NCBI RefSeq assembly: GCF_000682735.1
Contig: NZ_AWFD01000038.1
Coordinates: forward strand, 1-64,000
Direction: 5' to 3'
DNA length: 64,000 nt
From: Hyphomonas sp. CY54-11-8
Lineage (GTDB): Bacteria > Pseudomonadota > Alphaproteobacteria > Caulobacterales > Hyphomonadaceae
The notes below the pieces were generated by a model. It worked only from the letters and a program-made list of their open reading frames with translations, was not told the DNA's origin and made no database searches. This document shows, piece by piece, positions 27,601 to 36,697 of the stretch. The position numbers were made by a program, and so were the translations under genes. The stretch's first letter is position 1. Each line of letters begins with the position of its first letter.

Positions 27601-27904
27601 GCTGACCACCATGGTCGGGATCCTGCCTCTGCTATCACAGCGGTCCGTACAGGCCCAGTTCCTGAAGCCGATGCTGGTGGCGCTTGGGTCAGCCGTCGGG
27701 TTTGCGATCTTTATCTCACTGTTCCTGGTGCCGGCGCTTTATGTCATCGGCGCTGAAGTCAAACGGATCTTCGCCTGGACCTGGGGCGGCCAGCCCTTCC
27801 GGCACATTGGCGACGGATACTCCGGTCATGTCACGATCGACGAGGAAGAATTGATCGGCACGAGCGGAGGGAGTGGCAGTCCGCCTATGGCACCGGCGGA
27901 ATGA
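24683..27904 (+). CDS. RND-family efflux permease (AcrB/MdtBC-like)
   Basis: A 1073-residue inner-membrane proton antiporter with the standard 12 transmembrane helices and two large periplasmic loops. The TM4 region VLLVIGVIVDDAIVVGENIH carries the paired Asp residues of the proton relay, and the repeat IAAAAGVVINDNLVLIDY is in TM10. The second half shows the expected internal duplication. Sequence looks closer to the MdtB/CzcA-neighbouring 'hydrophobe exporter' group than to heavy-metal HME pumps (no CzcA metal motif seen). Substrate unknown; drugs, bile-salt-like detergents or signals are possible. Overlaps the adaptor gene by four bases. Confidence 0.93.
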   Translation: MNGIVAWFARNAVAANLLMIVCFVGGVFGYTAMEREMFPVGTFNGATVSMAWPGASPQDIEEQIVTRIEEAVADLDGVKRITSTSSEGFGSVNIEGQNDIDMMQFLDEVKLRVDQINNLPQAAFQPQVRRWEQRDQFMGLAVHGKVDGRELKRLGDRVRDDIAQLPGGELAELQGTLDEQVNIEVTEESLRRFGLSFGDVANAIRQSSLNSSGGRIESSTGDVSITTRQLADTADQFNNIIIRQTTEQGTVRVEDVAEVIDGFVSDKFSALYGGEPTAFVMIRAPDKMDVVNYTQGFRDYVERANDPRNGILPQGVKIDILWDDSEAFNDRMHLITSSALQGAVLVLIVLLLFLRPTVALWVTVGIMTAFGGGILILPYLGVSWNILSTFAVLLVIGVIVDDAIVVGENIHKEVESGRREGLDAAIVGTQMVLKPIIFGVLTTIIAFLPWAFLSGPERQFTQQITFVVVAALFFSIVECMLILPAHLSHMKKQSFDGASGAFMKVQRRIADSLLWFANNIYKPMLEFALKFRYATTAFFFCLFYLAFSLSSMKFVPFQFMPEIEADLIQVQIEMPDGTPYERLIQVRDQLQAGIEKSEQQTKDEHPEIKDGLIRDASVIAYGTNVRAFIGLAAPEDRPDTIRSKDLAEILRTNVGEIQDAEEINFAFTFNDSDTGVRFALSNQNLDHLRDAADVVKAQLATYANVYDIGDNLSSAADEIRITMKPGAETLGVTLADVSRQLRQAYYGEEVQRLPREGEDVRVMVRLPESARENLDSLNSLRVRTLDGREIPVTQVADFSYAPGINRIQRRDRMRSVYVFAEVKGEGGRGEIMADMEANFWPEFQKQFPDVKRGEAGGFEEENQFMNEIGRLTLIAIGAMYILLAIAFRSYAQPVLLMMALPFAYAGALFGLWFFDTPMALFSFFGIAAAAGVVINDNLVLIDYVNKRREEGAGAVQALVDAGVSRFRPILLTSLTTMVGILPLLSQRSVQAQFLKPMLVALGSAVGFAIFISLFLVPALYVIGAEVKRIFAWTWGGQPFRHIGDGYSGHVTIDEEELIGTSGGSGSPPMAPAE

Positions 27905-27927
27905 TTTGCTAACAAACAACCACAGGG

Positions 27928-27956
27928 CATGCCCCTCGCGCGCTGCGGGGGGCATG
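27928..27956 (+). terminator. hairpin after the RND operon
   Basis: CATGCCCC (27928-27935) pairs with GGGGCATG (27949-27956). Only a short T-run follows (GGATTTG), so it is a weak intrinsic terminator at best. Confidence 0.4.
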
Positions 27957-27981
27957 GGATTTGAGTAAGGAGAAACTCAGG

Positions 27982-30168
27982 ATGAAACATCTTCTGTTGG
28001 GCACAGCAGCCATTGCGTTGCTGGCCGGGTGTACCCCCAAGGCGTCCGCGCCTGCAGAAGGCGACAAGGTCGCTGTCGTAGAAACCACGCCGCCGGTCGC
28101 CAATGCGGACGGAAAGTATGAAACCAGCGAAGGCCTTTTGCTCTCGGCTCCGGACTATTGGGGCAGCTGGGGGATCGACCTCAGCGTCCAGGACACCAAT
28201 GTCAAACCAGGCAATGACTTTTACGCGTGGACCAATGGCAAGTGGCTGGATTCCTTCCAGATCCCGTCAGACCGTTCGCGCTACGGCTCGTTCGACCTGC
28301 TGGCTGAGAAGTCCGAACAGCGCGTCCGCAAAATCATCGACGACCTTGCCGCACAAAAGCCGGCCATTGATACGCCGGAAGGCAAGATCGGCGCCTATTA
28401 CAACGCCTATCTCGACACCGATGCCATCAATGCCGCCGGCCTTGCGCCAGCGCAGCCCTATCTCGACAAGATCAACGCGATTCAATCGCAGGACGACCTC
28501 GCGGCCCTGTTTGCGACGCCCGGGTTCAGCGCGCCGATTGGCGGTTTCGTCTTCGCCGACGACAAAGACCCGGACACGAACATCTTCCAGATGCGCATCA
28601 GCGGCCTCGGCCTGCCGGATCGCGATTATTATCTGAAGACGGATGACAAGTCGGTAGAGCTTCGCGCCAAATATCTCGACCTGCTCACCTTCATGCTTGA
28701 AAAGGCCGGCTATGAAGAAGCTGCCGGAGAAGCGCAAAAGGTGCTGGATCTCGAAACTGAGATTGCCAAAACTGATTGGGATCGCGCCCTCGCCCGCAAT
28801 CCGGAGATCACCTACAACAAGGTGAGCAAGGATGAACTCGTCGCGATGGCAGGCGACTTCCCGCTCGTCCGTGCGCTCGACACGATGGGTATCGGCGGCG
28901 AGAGTGAATTCCTCGTTGCAGAAGTTCCGCCCACGCCGGAAGAACTGGAGGCCGCCGGTATCTCCGGTGAAGATGTAGCCAAACTCGGCGGCGGGTTCCC
29001 GGCAATGTTCGAAGTTGTCAGCGAAACGCCGCTCGATACCTGGAAAGCCTATCTCACCGCGCACTTCCTGTCGGACTTTGCCAGCGTGCTGCCCAAGGAG
29101 ATCGATGACGCCGACTTCGCTTTCTACGGCACCGCCCTGCGCGGCCAGCCGGAACAGCGCGAGCGCTGGAAGCGGGCCGTCCAGGCAACCCAAGGCACGC
29201 TCGGCGAAGCCATCGGCAAAGTATTTGTCGAGCGCTACTTCCCGCCGGAGAACAAGGCGGCGATGGACGATCTTGTCGCCAACCTCCGCAAGGCCATGGC
29301 CGCAAACCTCGAAGACCTCGGCTGGATGAGCGAGGCGACCAAGGTAAAGGCCGAAGCGAAGCTCGACGCCTTCACGCCGAAGATCGGCTATCCGGACGAG
29401 TTCGAGACCTATGACACGCTCGTGGTGGGCAACAATGCGCTCGACAACGCCATCGCAGCGCAGAAATGGGCAACCGAGGACAATCTTGCAGATCTCGGCC
29501 AGCCCGTGGACCGCACGCGGTGGTTCATGACCCCGCAGACGATCAACGCCTACTACAACCCGTCCTTCAACGAGATCGTGTTCCCGGCTGCCATCCTGCA
29601 GCCGCCTTTCTTCAACGTCTCGGCCGACCCGGCCGTGAACTATGGTGCCATCGGCGGCGTCATCGGGCACGAAATGGGTCATGGGTTTGACGACCAGGGC
29701 GCCAAGTATAATGGCGAAGGCGTTCTCAAAAACTGGTGGACAGAAGAAGACCTCGCTGCCTTCCGCCAGCTGGGCGATGCCCTGGCCAAGCAGTACTCGT
29801 CCTACTGCCCGCTCGACGACGGTGAGACCTGCGTGAACGGCCGTCTGACCCTCGGCGAGAACATCGGCGACCTCGGCGGCCTCTCCCTCGCCTACCGGGC
29901 TTACAAGATGTCGCTGAATGGCAAGGAAGCCCCGGTGATCGACGGGCTGACCGGCGACCAGCGCTTCTTCATGGCATGGGCCCAGGTCTGGAGATCGAAG
30001 TACCGTGAAGAGGCGACCCGCCAGCAAATGCTGACGGACCCGCACTCTCCGCCCGGCTTCCGCGTCAATGGCGTCGTCCGGAACCTGGACGCATGGTACG
30101 ATGCGTTCGATATCCAGCCTGAAGACGCGCTCTACCTCCCGCCGGAAGAACGCATCCATATCTGGTAA
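27982..30168 (+). CDS. M13-family zinc metallopeptidase lipoprotein (neprilysin/PepO type)
   Basis: A 728-residue envelope endopeptidase. A lipoprotein signal ends ALLAGC, and the catalytic zinc motif is HEMGH at residues 563-567 with the third ligand Glu in ENIGDLGGL about 60 residues later; both are intact. M13 peptidases have a large helical N-terminal domain that limits access to short peptides, and this length fits. ATG 27982 is chosen because it starts the lipid signal and has AGGAG upstream. It is 77 bases past the pump gene with a hairpin between them, so it may be transcribed separately. Probably degrades small peptides in the periplasm. Confidence 0.92.
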   Translation: MKHLLLGTAAIALLAGCTPKASAPAEGDKVAVVETTPPVANADGKYETSEGLLLSAPDYWGSWGIDLSVQDTNVKPGNDFYAWTNGKWLDSFQIPSDRSRYGSFDLLAEKSEQRVRKIIDDLAAQKPAIDTPEGKIGAYYNAYLDTDAINAAGLAPAQPYLDKINAIQSQDDLAALFATPGFSAPIGGFVFADDKDPDTNIFQMRISGLGLPDRDYYLKTDDKSVELRAKYLDLLTFMLEKAGYEEAAGEAQKVLDLETEIAKTDWDRALARNPEITYNKVSKDELVAMAGDFPLVRALDTMGIGGESEFLVAEVPPTPEELEAAGISGEDVAKLGGGFPAMFEVVSETPLDTWKAYLTAHFLSDFASVLPKEIDDADFAFYGTALRGQPEQRERWKRAVQATQGTLGEAIGKVFVERYFPPENKAAMDDLVANLRKAMAANLEDLGWMSEATKVKAEAKLDAFTPKIGYPDEFETYDTLVVGNNALDNAIAAQKWATEDNLADLGQPVDRTRWFMTPQTINAYYNPSFNEIVFPAAILQPPFFNVSADPAVNYGAIGGVIGHEMGHGFDDQGAKYNGEGVLKNWWTEEDLAAFRQLGDALAKQYSSYCPLDDGETCVNGRLTLGENIGDLGGLSLAYRAYKMSLNGKEAPVIDGLTGDQRFFMAWAQVWRSKYREEATRQQMLTDPHSPPGFRVNGVVRNLDAWYDAFDIQPEDALYLPPEERIHIW

Positions 30169-30194
30169 TCCGGAATTGAAAATCGTGTGATCTG

Positions 30195-30224
30195 GAGGCG
30201 GCGCTACAGTTAGCGCCGCCTCTT
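30195..30224 (+). terminator. intrinsic terminator after M13 peptidase
   Basis: An 11-bp perfect stem (GAGGCGGCGCT at 30195-30205 with AGCGCCGCCTC at 30212-30222) around a six-base loop, then a short T-rich tail. A strong GC hairpin in the right place. Confidence 0.75.
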
Positions 30225-30314
30225 GCATTTGTGCTCAATAGGATATTAAGGGTTTCGGCCCATATTTTGCGACTTGGGTGGAGTTCGTTAGCGATTGGAG
30301 CGCTAGACTACGCC

Positions 30315-30671
30315 ATGAGTATGAAACCGCGCCTCTTTGGGACAAAAAAACCTGACGGTCCCGATCTGGGACGGATTCAGCGTACGCTCCAGAACTCGGT
30401 GACGTCGATCGCCTCCCGCGCAGATCATCAGAACATGAGCCGCGCCGAACGGGCCAAAGTGTACCGTGAAGCCGCCGTCGCCTACGATTCCGGCTATCGC
30501 CGCAAAGGCATCGTCCTGGACTATACGAGCAAAGGTGTTCGTCTGCGCTTCCCGACCAATGAGAGCCTGCCCCCCTCGGTTTATCTCTATGCTGGCGCTG
30601 TCGGTCTTGAGGGACCGGCCCGGGTTGTCTGGCAACAGGGGTCTGAAGCCGGGCTTGCCCTGCAGGTCTGA
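30315..30671 (+). CDS. PilZ-like domain protein
   Basis: A 118-residue cytoplasmic protein. Its C-terminal part carries a PilZ-like core: an Arg pair in YRRKGIVLDYTSKGVRLRF with the D-x-S/T-x-x-G step, then short beta strands ending VVWQQGSEAGLALQV. PilZ domains bind cyclic di-GMP through such an Arg motif plus D/N-x-S-x-x-G; here the second motif is D-Y-T-S-K-G, so binding is plausible but not certain. The start at 30315 (ATG AGT ATG) is chosen because a further upstream GTG at 30231 would lie only seven bases from the terminator; a second ATG at 30321 is possible. No neighbour explains its target. Confidence 0.65.
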   Translation: MSMKPRLFGTKKPDGPDLGRIQRTLQNSVTSIASRADHQNMSRAERAKVYREAAVAYDSGYRRKGIVLDYTSKGVRLRFPTNESLPPSVYLYAGAVGLEGPARVVWQQGSEAGLALQV

Positions 30672-30867
30672 TCACGGTTTCACGCGCGATCAGGGCTCCC
30701 AGATCGGCGGTTCTCCCTGAATTCTGAGTTGCTTTTCGGTACTCTTTTGCCCCTGCCCCAGTTTGCCGCACCTCTTCTGACCTTTTGTCGGGCTTGACGT
30801 GCCCCCTTGTCAGGCGCTTTGTGCCATCCGAAGTAAGACAGCACGCAGTTGCAGCAAGGAGACGCAC

Positions 30868-32049
30868 ATGGCTGACCAGGATCCGGTCGTAATCGTTGGC
30901 ATGGCCCGCACCCCGATGGGTGGCCTTCTCGGAGACCTCGCCGGTTTCAGCGCGAATGAGCTTGGCGCCATCGCCGTCGAAGCCGCGGTGAAAGAGGCCG
31001 GCCTCGCACCGGGCGACGCCAATGAAATCATTATGGGCAACTGCCTGCCCGCCGGCCAGGGCCAGGCTCCGGCCCGTCAGGCTGGTTTCAAGGCTGGACA
31101 GGATAAGGGCCTGGAAGCTGTCACCATCAACAAGATGTGTGGCTCCGGCATGCAGGCCGCTGTGATGGGCCGCAACGCCATTCTCGCCGGCGACGCCGAC
31201 ATCGTGATCGCGGGTGGCATGGAATCCATGACCAACGCCCCGCACCTGATCAATGCCCGCAAGGGCCACAAGTACGGCACGATGGCTGCAGAAGACCACA
31301 TGGCCCTCGACGGCCTGTCCGATGCCTATTCCAAAGGCCCGATGGGCCTGTTCGCCGACAAGATCGCCGGTGAGTACCAGTTCACCCGCGAACAGCAGGA
31401 TGCGTACGCCATCGAAACGCTGAAGCGCGCGCAGGAGGCCACGGCATCCGGCAAGTTCAAGCGCGAGATCGCGCCGGTCACCGTGAAGACCCGCAAGGGC
31501 GAGACGGTGGTCGACGTCGACCAGCTGCCGCGTGAAGCCAAACCGGAGAAAATCCCGGATCTGCGCCCGGCCTTCTCGAAGGACGGCACCGTGACCGCCG
31601 CCAACGCTTCGGCTATCTCCGACGGCGCTGCCGCGCTCGTCCTGATGAAGAAGTCCGAAGCTGAAAAGCGCGGCCTGAAGCCGATCGCCACGATCGTCTC
31701 GTCTTCCAGCCACGCCCATGAGCCGGAATACTTCACGACCGCTCCGGTGCCGGCCATGCAGAAGGCGCTCGCCAAGGCAGGCTGGGGCGTCGACGAAGTC
31801 GAACTCTGGGAAGTCAACGAAGCCTTTGCGGTTGTTCCGATGATCGCCATGAAGGAACTCGGCATCAGCCACGATAAAGTGAACGTGAACGGCGGCGCTT
31901 GCGCCATGGGTCACCCGATCGGTGCGTCCGGCGCCCGCGTGATCGTTACGCTTCTGGCCGCCATGGAAGACCGCGGCGCCAAGAAGGGCGTGGCCTCGCT
32001 CTGCATCGGCGGCGGTGAAGGCATCGCCATGTGCCTCGAGCGCGCATAA
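30868..32049 (+). CDS. acetyl-CoA C-acetyltransferase (thiolase II)
   Basis: A 393-residue biosynthetic/degradative thiolase. The acyl-accepting Cys91 is in NKMCGSGMQA, His349 in AMGHPIGASGA, and the proton-donor Cys379 in LCIGGGEG, so the triad is complete. It condenses or cleaves acetoacetyl-CoA, feeding ketone-body, PHB or branched-chain pathways. AGGAG lies seven bases before the ATG. The 200-base upstream region is non-coding. No partner reductase (phaB) is next to it, so its pathway is not fixed by context. A strong terminator follows. Confidence 0.94.
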   Translation: MADQDPVVIVGMARTPMGGLLGDLAGFSANELGAIAVEAAVKEAGLAPGDANEIIMGNCLPAGQGQAPARQAGFKAGQDKGLEAVTINKMCGSGMQAAVMGRNAILAGDADIVIAGGMESMTNAPHLINARKGHKYGTMAAEDHMALDGLSDAYSKGPMGLFADKIAGEYQFTREQQDAYAIETLKRAQEATASGKFKREIAPVTVKTRKGETVVDVDQLPREAKPEKIPDLRPAFSKDGTVTAANASAISDGAAALVLMKKSEAEKRGLKPIATIVSSSSHAHEPEYFTTAPVPAMQKALAKAGWGVDEVELWEVNEAFAVVPMIAMKELGISHDKVNVNGGACAMGHPIGASGARVIVTLLAAMEDRGAKKGVASLCIGGGEGIAMCLERA

Positions 32050-32085
32050 GCGCCTCGCCTGACGACACAACATGATCTAGATCTG

Positions 32086-32116
32086 AACGGGCCCGGGATC
32101 ACTCCCGGGCCCGTTT
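32086..32116 (+). terminator. intrinsic terminator after thiolase
   Basis: A long GC hairpin: AACGGGCCCGGGA (32086-32098) with TCCCGGGCCCGTT (32103-32115), four-base loop. The T-run is only three bases, but the stem is very stable. Confidence 0.8.
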
Positions 32117-32131
32117 GCATTCGGAGCCTGA

Positions 32132-32590
32132 ATGAATATCAAACTCGGCGACTTCGACGACCCGCAAATCCGGGAACTCCTGCGCCAGCACCTGCAGGGC
32201 ATGGCAGAGACGTCTCCGCCCGGCCACAGCTTCGCATTGGATCTGAGCGGCCTGCAGCGGCCGGATGTGACCTTCCTGTCCGTATGGGACGGCGAGATCT
32301 TGCTCGCGATCGGCGCGATGAAAGAACTGGCCGCCCATCACGGCGAACTGAAATCCATGCGCACACGGAGAGACAGTCTGCGCCGGGGGGCCGCGACCGC
32401 GATGCTGGAAGCACTTCTGGATCTGGCGCGCCAGCGCGGCTACCGGCGGGTCAGCCTGGAAACCGGCTCGGGCGAGGCTTTCGAGCCGGCGCTCGCGCTA
32501 TACCGCAAGCACGGATTCCGGAGTGGAGACGCTTTTGCCGATTATGTCGGCAGCGACTTCAATCAATTCCTGCATCTCGACCTGGCCTGA
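32132..32590 (+). CDS. GNAT family N-acetyltransferase
   Basis: A 152-residue acetyltransferase. The acetyl-CoA pyrophosphate loop follows the R-x-x-G-x-A/G pattern in RDSLRRGAATAMLEALL near residues 77-90, and the late strand YRRVSLETGSGEAFEPALALYRKHGF is the usual GNAT motif B. It resembles PhnO/YjhQ-like small acetyltransferases; substrate is unknown. It starts directly after the thiolase terminator and converges with the Lrp-family gene. Translation signals are modest (GGAG near 32123). Confidence 0.85.
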   Translation: MNIKLGDFDDPQIRELLRQHLQGMAETSPPGHSFALDLSGLQRPDVTFLSVWDGEILLAIGAMKELAAHHGELKSMRTRRDSLRRGAATAMLEALLDLARQRGYRRVSLETGSGEAFEPALALYRKHGFRSGDAFADYVGSDFNQFLHLDLA

Positions 32591-32603
32591 CCGGCCAGGC
32601 GCA

Positions 32604-33089
32604 TTACTTGACGTTTTCGACGAGGTCGAGCGGCAGGGCCGTCGTGCGCTTTGCCACGCGGATCACAATGCGCGACTGCACATCGGAGACGAGCGCCGAC
32701 CCGAGCAGCTTGTCGCGCAGGAAATTGTCATAGGCATGCATGTCGGTCGTCACGACATGGATCATGTAGTCCACCTGCCCCGTCACCGTCATGACCTCGG
32801 TCACTTCCGGCCAGGCAAGCACCATGTCCTCGAACGCCTGAAGGTTCTCCCGGTTCGGCAGGGCGAGCTTCACGCTGGCGATCACTTCGAAATTCAGCCC
32901 AAGCGCAAAATTGTCGAGAATCGTGACACGTCCGCGGATGAAACCGGCTTCTTCCATCCGTTTGATCCGGCGCCAGCACGGCGAGGAAGAAAGTCCCACG
33001 CGATCGGCGATTTCCGCAACGGAAAGCCCTGCGTCCCGCTGGATGATGTCAAGAATCTTGGCATCAACTGAGTCTATTTCTTGGGCCAA
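32604..33089 (-). CDS. Lrp/AsnC family transcriptional regulator
   Basis: A 161-residue feast/famine regulator. N-terminal winged HTH (SVAEIADRVGLSSSPCWRRIKRME) at about residues 22-50 is followed by a RAM ligand-binding domain with the usual TGQVDYMIHVVTTDMHAYD run. These proteins form octamers and sense amino acids or 2-oxo acids. It is divergent to the indolepyruvate:ferredoxin oxidoreductase gene with 127 bases between, a common pairing in which the regulator controls amino-acid catabolism. An inverted repeat in that gap (33136-33176) is a candidate operator. Confidence 0.92.
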   Translation of the reverse strand: MAQEIDSVDAKILDIIQRDAGLSVAEIADRVGLSSSPCWRRIKRMEEAGFIRGRVTILDNFALGLNFEVIASVKLALPNRENLQAFEDMVLAWPEVTEVMTVTGQVDYMIHVVTTDMHAYDNFLRDKLLGSALVSDVQSRIVIRVAKRTTALPLDLVENVK

Positions 33090-33135
33090 TTTTCTAATTT
33101 CCTCGCAGATTTGGGCATGATTTGCCCCTATCTAC

Positions 33136-33176
33136 CAAAATTGGCGCAAGAAAGGCAAGCTTTTTCGTGAATTTTG
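33136..33176. promoter_or_regulatory. putative Lrp operator between lrp-type gene and iorAB fusion
   Basis: CAAAATT at 33136-33142 and AATTTTG at 33170-33176 form a perfect inverted repeat with a 27-base centre in an AT-richer stretch of the divergent promoter region. This fits the A/T-centred dyads used by Lrp/AsnC proteins. Confidence 0.4.
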
Positions 33177-33216
33177 TCGAATAATCTTCCAGTTCCTTGG
33201 AGCGGACAGATTACCC

Positions 33217-36200
33217 ATGCATCATCGTGAAGTTACGCTGAACGACAAATACGATCTTGTCGAGGGCAAGGCGTATATGACTGGTATTCAGGCACTGGTC
33301 CGCCTGCCTCTTGATCGAAAACGCCTGGATCTGCGCAATAATGTGAACACGGCCGGATTTATATCCGGATATCGTGGGTCTCCCCTTGGTGGTTATGACC
33401 AGCAGCTGCGCGCCGCGCAGAAATGGCTGGACGAGCATGACATCAAATTCTGGGAAGGCCTGAACGAAGACCTCGGCGCCACCGCCGTCTGGGGCAGCCA
33501 GCAGCTCGGCCTGTTCCCGGGCGCAAAATATGATGGCTTGTTCGGCATCTGGTACGGCAAGGCGCCGGGCGTCGACCGGACGGGCGACGTGTTCAAGCAT
33601 GCCAATGCCGCAGGCTCGTCCGCACTTGGCGGCGTCCTCGCCATTGTCGGTGACGACCACAATTGCAAATCCTCCACCCTGCCCTCGCAGTCCGAATTCG
33701 CGATGATGGACGCCGAGATTCCGGTGCTGAACCCGGCCTCGATCCAGGACGTGCTGGACTATGGCATCCATGGCTGGGAGATGAGCCGCTTCTCCGGCAC
33801 CTGGGCCGGCATGGTGGCGCTTGCCGATACAATGGATTCCGGCTCTGTCGTCCAGGTCGGCCTCGACCGCTTCACGATCGTCCAACCGGACTTTGCCCTG
33901 CCTGAAGAAGGCGTGCATATGCGCCGCGGCGATGCCCCGCTGTTGAAAGAACAGCGCCTGCGGCAGATAAAGATCCCGGCGGCGCAGGCCTATGTTCGCG
34001 CGAACCGGCTGGACCATGTGATCCTGCCATCGCCAAAGCCGCGCGTCGGTATCGTCGTGACCGGACAGGCTGCGCGCGACGTGTTCGAGGCGCTTGCCGC
34101 GCTCGGTATCGATCCGCAGGAGGCCGGCCGCCTCGGGCTTGCCATTTACAAGGTCGCCATGCCGTGGCCGCTTGAGCCGCAGCGTATCCGCGAGTTCTGC
34201 ACAGGCCTCGAACGCGTGCTCGTCATCGAGCACAAGCGCCCGCTGATCGAAGACCAGCTGCGCTCGGTCCTCTACCGCCTGCCTGACAATCAACGCCCCT
34301 TCATCGAAGGCAAGCATGACCGGGACGGCAATCGCCTCCTGTCCGACATTGCCTCGATCACGATCCCGGAAATGGCCGCTGCCTTGATGGAAGTGATTCC
34401 GGAAGGCTGGGACACATCCCGCGCTACTGCCTATTTTGACCGCGTTGGCCGCGCCGGTGAAGCCGCGCGCACCAATGCCTCCCCGACCGTCCGCACCCCG
34501 CATTTCTGCTCGGGGTGTCCGCACAACACCTCCACCGTCGTGCCGGAAGGGTCCCGCGCGCTGGCCGGCATTGGCTGCCACTATATGGCGAACTTCATGC
34601 CGGACCGCCACACCGACATGACAAGCCAGATGGGCGGCGAAGGCATCGCCTGGGTCGGCCAACACTGGGCGACCGACGAGCCGCATGTTTTCGTCAATCT
34701 AGGCGACGGCACCTATTCCCATTCGGGCAGCCTCGCCATCCGCGCCGCCGTCACCTCCGGCGCGAACATGACCTACAAGATCCTCTACAATGACGCCGTC
34801 GCCATGACCGGCGGACAGCATGTGGAATCCGGTCAGACCCCGGCCCAGATCGCCCAGCAGGTTCGCGCCGAAGGCGTGCGCACCATCGTTATCGTCACCG
34901 AAGACACGACCCGCTACGCGAACGTCAAAGGCCTGCCCGGCGGCGTGAAGATCTATGACCGCGACGATCTGGAAGACGTACAGCTGACCCTGCGCGACAC
35001 GCCCGGCGTGTCCGTCATCATCTATGACCAGATCTGTGCAACCGAGAAACGCCGCCGTTCCAAGCGCGGCCTGCGCGCCCCGGACCGCACGCGCGTCATT
35101 ATCAATACCGAGGTCTGCGAAGGCTGCGGGGATTGTTCGGTGAAGTCGAACTGTCTCTCGGTGGAGCCCGTCGAAACCGATCTTGGCCGCAAGCGCCGGA
35201 TCAATCAGTCCACCTGCAATACGGACCTCTCCTGCCTGAAGGGTTTCTGCCCGAGTTTTGTCACCATCACCGATGGCGAACCGGCCTGGGAAGACCAGGA
35301 ACGCCCGGCCTTCAGCGCCGACGGCCTGCCCCTGCCCGAAACGCCGAGTCTTGCCCAGCCTTACAACGTGCTGTTCACCGGCGTCGGCGGTACTGGCGTG
35401 ACGACGGTGGCCGCCGTGCTTGCCATGGCCGCGCATGTGGACGGCCATGCCGCCTCCAGCCTCGACATGACCGGCCTTGCTCAGAAGGGCGGCCCGGTCC
35501 TCTCCCACATCCGCTTCGCGCGCGAGCCGGAACAGATCTCGACCGGCCGTGTGCCGCCCGCCAGCGCCGATGTCGTCATCGCCTGCGACCTGGTCGTGGC
35601 CGCCGGCGGCGATGCGTTGAACCTGATGGATGCGGACCGCACCGCGGCCTATGCCAACAGCGACGTGACCCCGACCAGCGAGTTCATCCGCAACCGCTCC
35701 AAGCGCTTCGAGAGCGATCTTCTCTCTGCCCGCGTCAAGCGGCAGGCAAGCGAGTTCAGCGCCTTCGATGCCGAAGCGCTCGCCGTCGGCTATCTGCATG
35801 ACGCGATCTACACCAACATGATCATGGCAGGCTTTGCCTGGCAGAAGGGGCGCCTGCCCGTCTCGTTGCGCGCGCTCTACCGCGCCATCCGCCTGAACGG
35901 CACCAAGGTCGATGATAACATGGCCGCCTTCAATATCGGTCGGATCGCTGCAGCAGACCCGGACCGCCTGATCCGTCAGCAGGATCCGCGCGGTGATGTA
36001 CCGGAGCAGACGCTAGAGGAACTGATTGAAGATCGCGCCGCGCGCCTGACGGCCTACCAGAACGCCGCCTATGCAGGCCGCTACCGCGAGATCGTCGAAC
36101 AGGTACGCAAGGCTGAGAAAGCCGTCAGCCGTGATGAGAAGCTGACCCGTGCCGCGGCCTTCTATGCCTACAAGGTCATGGCCTACAAGGACGAATACGA

Positions 36201-36675
36201 AGTCGCCCGTCTCTACACGGACGGAAAATTCGCCGAGCAGCTCGCCAGCCAGTTCAAGGGCGGCAAGCTGCGCTTCTGGCTCGCGGCGCCGATGATCGCG
36301 AAAAAGGATTCGCACGGCCACCTGCAGAAGAAGCATTTCGGCCAATGGATGATGCTGGGCTTCAAACTGCTGGCGAAGTTCAAGGGCCTGCGCGGTACGC
36401 GGTTCGATTTCTTCGGCTATACCGAGGAACGCCAGCATGAGCGCAAGCTGCGCGATGATTATATCGCCGGATTGGCGCGCATCACGTCCGAGCTGACGGA
36501 GAAGAACCTCGAGCTGGCCATCGCCATTGCCCGCGTGCCGGATGACATTCGCGGCTTCGGTCATGTGAAGGATGCCGCCTTGCAGGCTGCGAAGGTGACG
36601 GAAGCAGAGCTCTGGAAAGGCTGGCCGGAAGGCAAGTTGCCCACAGCAAAAACAACGCTGATCGCCGCAGAATAG
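33217..36675 (+). CDS. indolepyruvate:ferredoxin oxidoreductase, fused alpha-beta type
   Basis: A 1152-residue fused IorA-IorB enzyme that decarboxylates aryl-2-oxo acids from Trp, Phe and Tyr transamination to aryl-acyl-CoA, reducing ferredoxin. Order: TPP-binding and pyrimidine domains at the N-terminus (GYRGSPLGGYD), the CSGCPHNTSTV segment, ferredoxin-type cluster motifs in TEVCEGCGDCSVKSNC and STCNTDLSCLKGFCP near residues 635-680, and the gamma-like domain (GVGGTGVTTVAAVLAMAA) in the last 400 residues. The fused form is common in proteobacteria. Regulated in trans by the divergent Lrp-type gene by inference from position. Shine-Dalgarno GGAG is about 14 bases upstream. Confidence 0.93.
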   Translation: MHHREVTLNDKYDLVEGKAYMTGIQALVRLPLDRKRLDLRNNVNTAGFISGYRGSPLGGYDQQLRAAQKWLDEHDIKFWEGLNEDLGATAVWGSQQLGLFPGAKYDGLFGIWYGKAPGVDRTGDVFKHANAAGSSALGGVLAIVGDDHNCKSSTLPSQSEFAMMDAEIPVLNPASIQDVLDYGIHGWEMSRFSGTWAGMVALADTMDSGSVVQVGLDRFTIVQPDFALPEEGVHMRRGDAPLLKEQRLRQIKIPAAQAYVRANRLDHVILPSPKPRVGIVVTGQAARDVFEALAALGIDPQEAGRLGLAIYKVAMPWPLEPQRIREFCTGLERVLVIEHKRPLIEDQLRSVLYRLPDNQRPFIEGKHDRDGNRLLSDIASITIPEMAAALMEVIPEGWDTSRATAYFDRVGRAGEAARTNASPTVRTPHFCSGCPHNTSTVVPEGSRALAGIGCHYMANFMPDRHTDMTSQMGGEGIAWVGQHWATDEPHVFVNLGDGTYSHSGSLAIRAAVTSGANMTYKILYNDAVAMTGGQHVESGQTPAQIAQQVRAEGVRTIVIVTEDTTRYANVKGLPGGVKIYDRDDLEDVQLTLRDTPGVSVIIYDQICATEKRRRSKRGLRAPDRTRVIINTEVCEGCGDCSVKSNCLSVEPVETDLGRKRRINQSTCNTDLSCLKGFCPSFVTITDGEPAWEDQERPAFSADGLPLPETPSLAQPYNVLFTGVGGTGVTTVAAVLAMAAHVDGHAASSLDMTGLAQKGGPVLSHIRFAREPEQISTGRVPPASADVVIACDLVVAAGGDALNLMDADRTAAYANSDVTPTSEFIRNRSKRFESDLLSARVKRQASEFSAFDAEALAVGYLHDAIYTNMIMAGFAWQKGRLPVSLRALYRAIRLNGTKVDDNMAAFNIGRIAAADPDRLIRQQDPRGDVPEQTLEELIEDRAARLTAYQNAAYAGRYREIVEQVRKAEKAVSRDEKLTRAAAFYAYKVMAYKDEYEVARLYTDGKFAEQLASQFKGGKLRFWLAAPMIAKKDSHGHLQKKHFGQWMMLGFKLLAKFKGLRGTRFDFFGYTEERQHERKLRDDYIAGLARITSELTEKNLELAIAIARVPDDIRGFGHVKDAALQAAKVTEAELWKGWPEGKLPTAKTTLIAAE

Positions 36676-36697
36676 TCACGGACTCCCCACAAGAGTG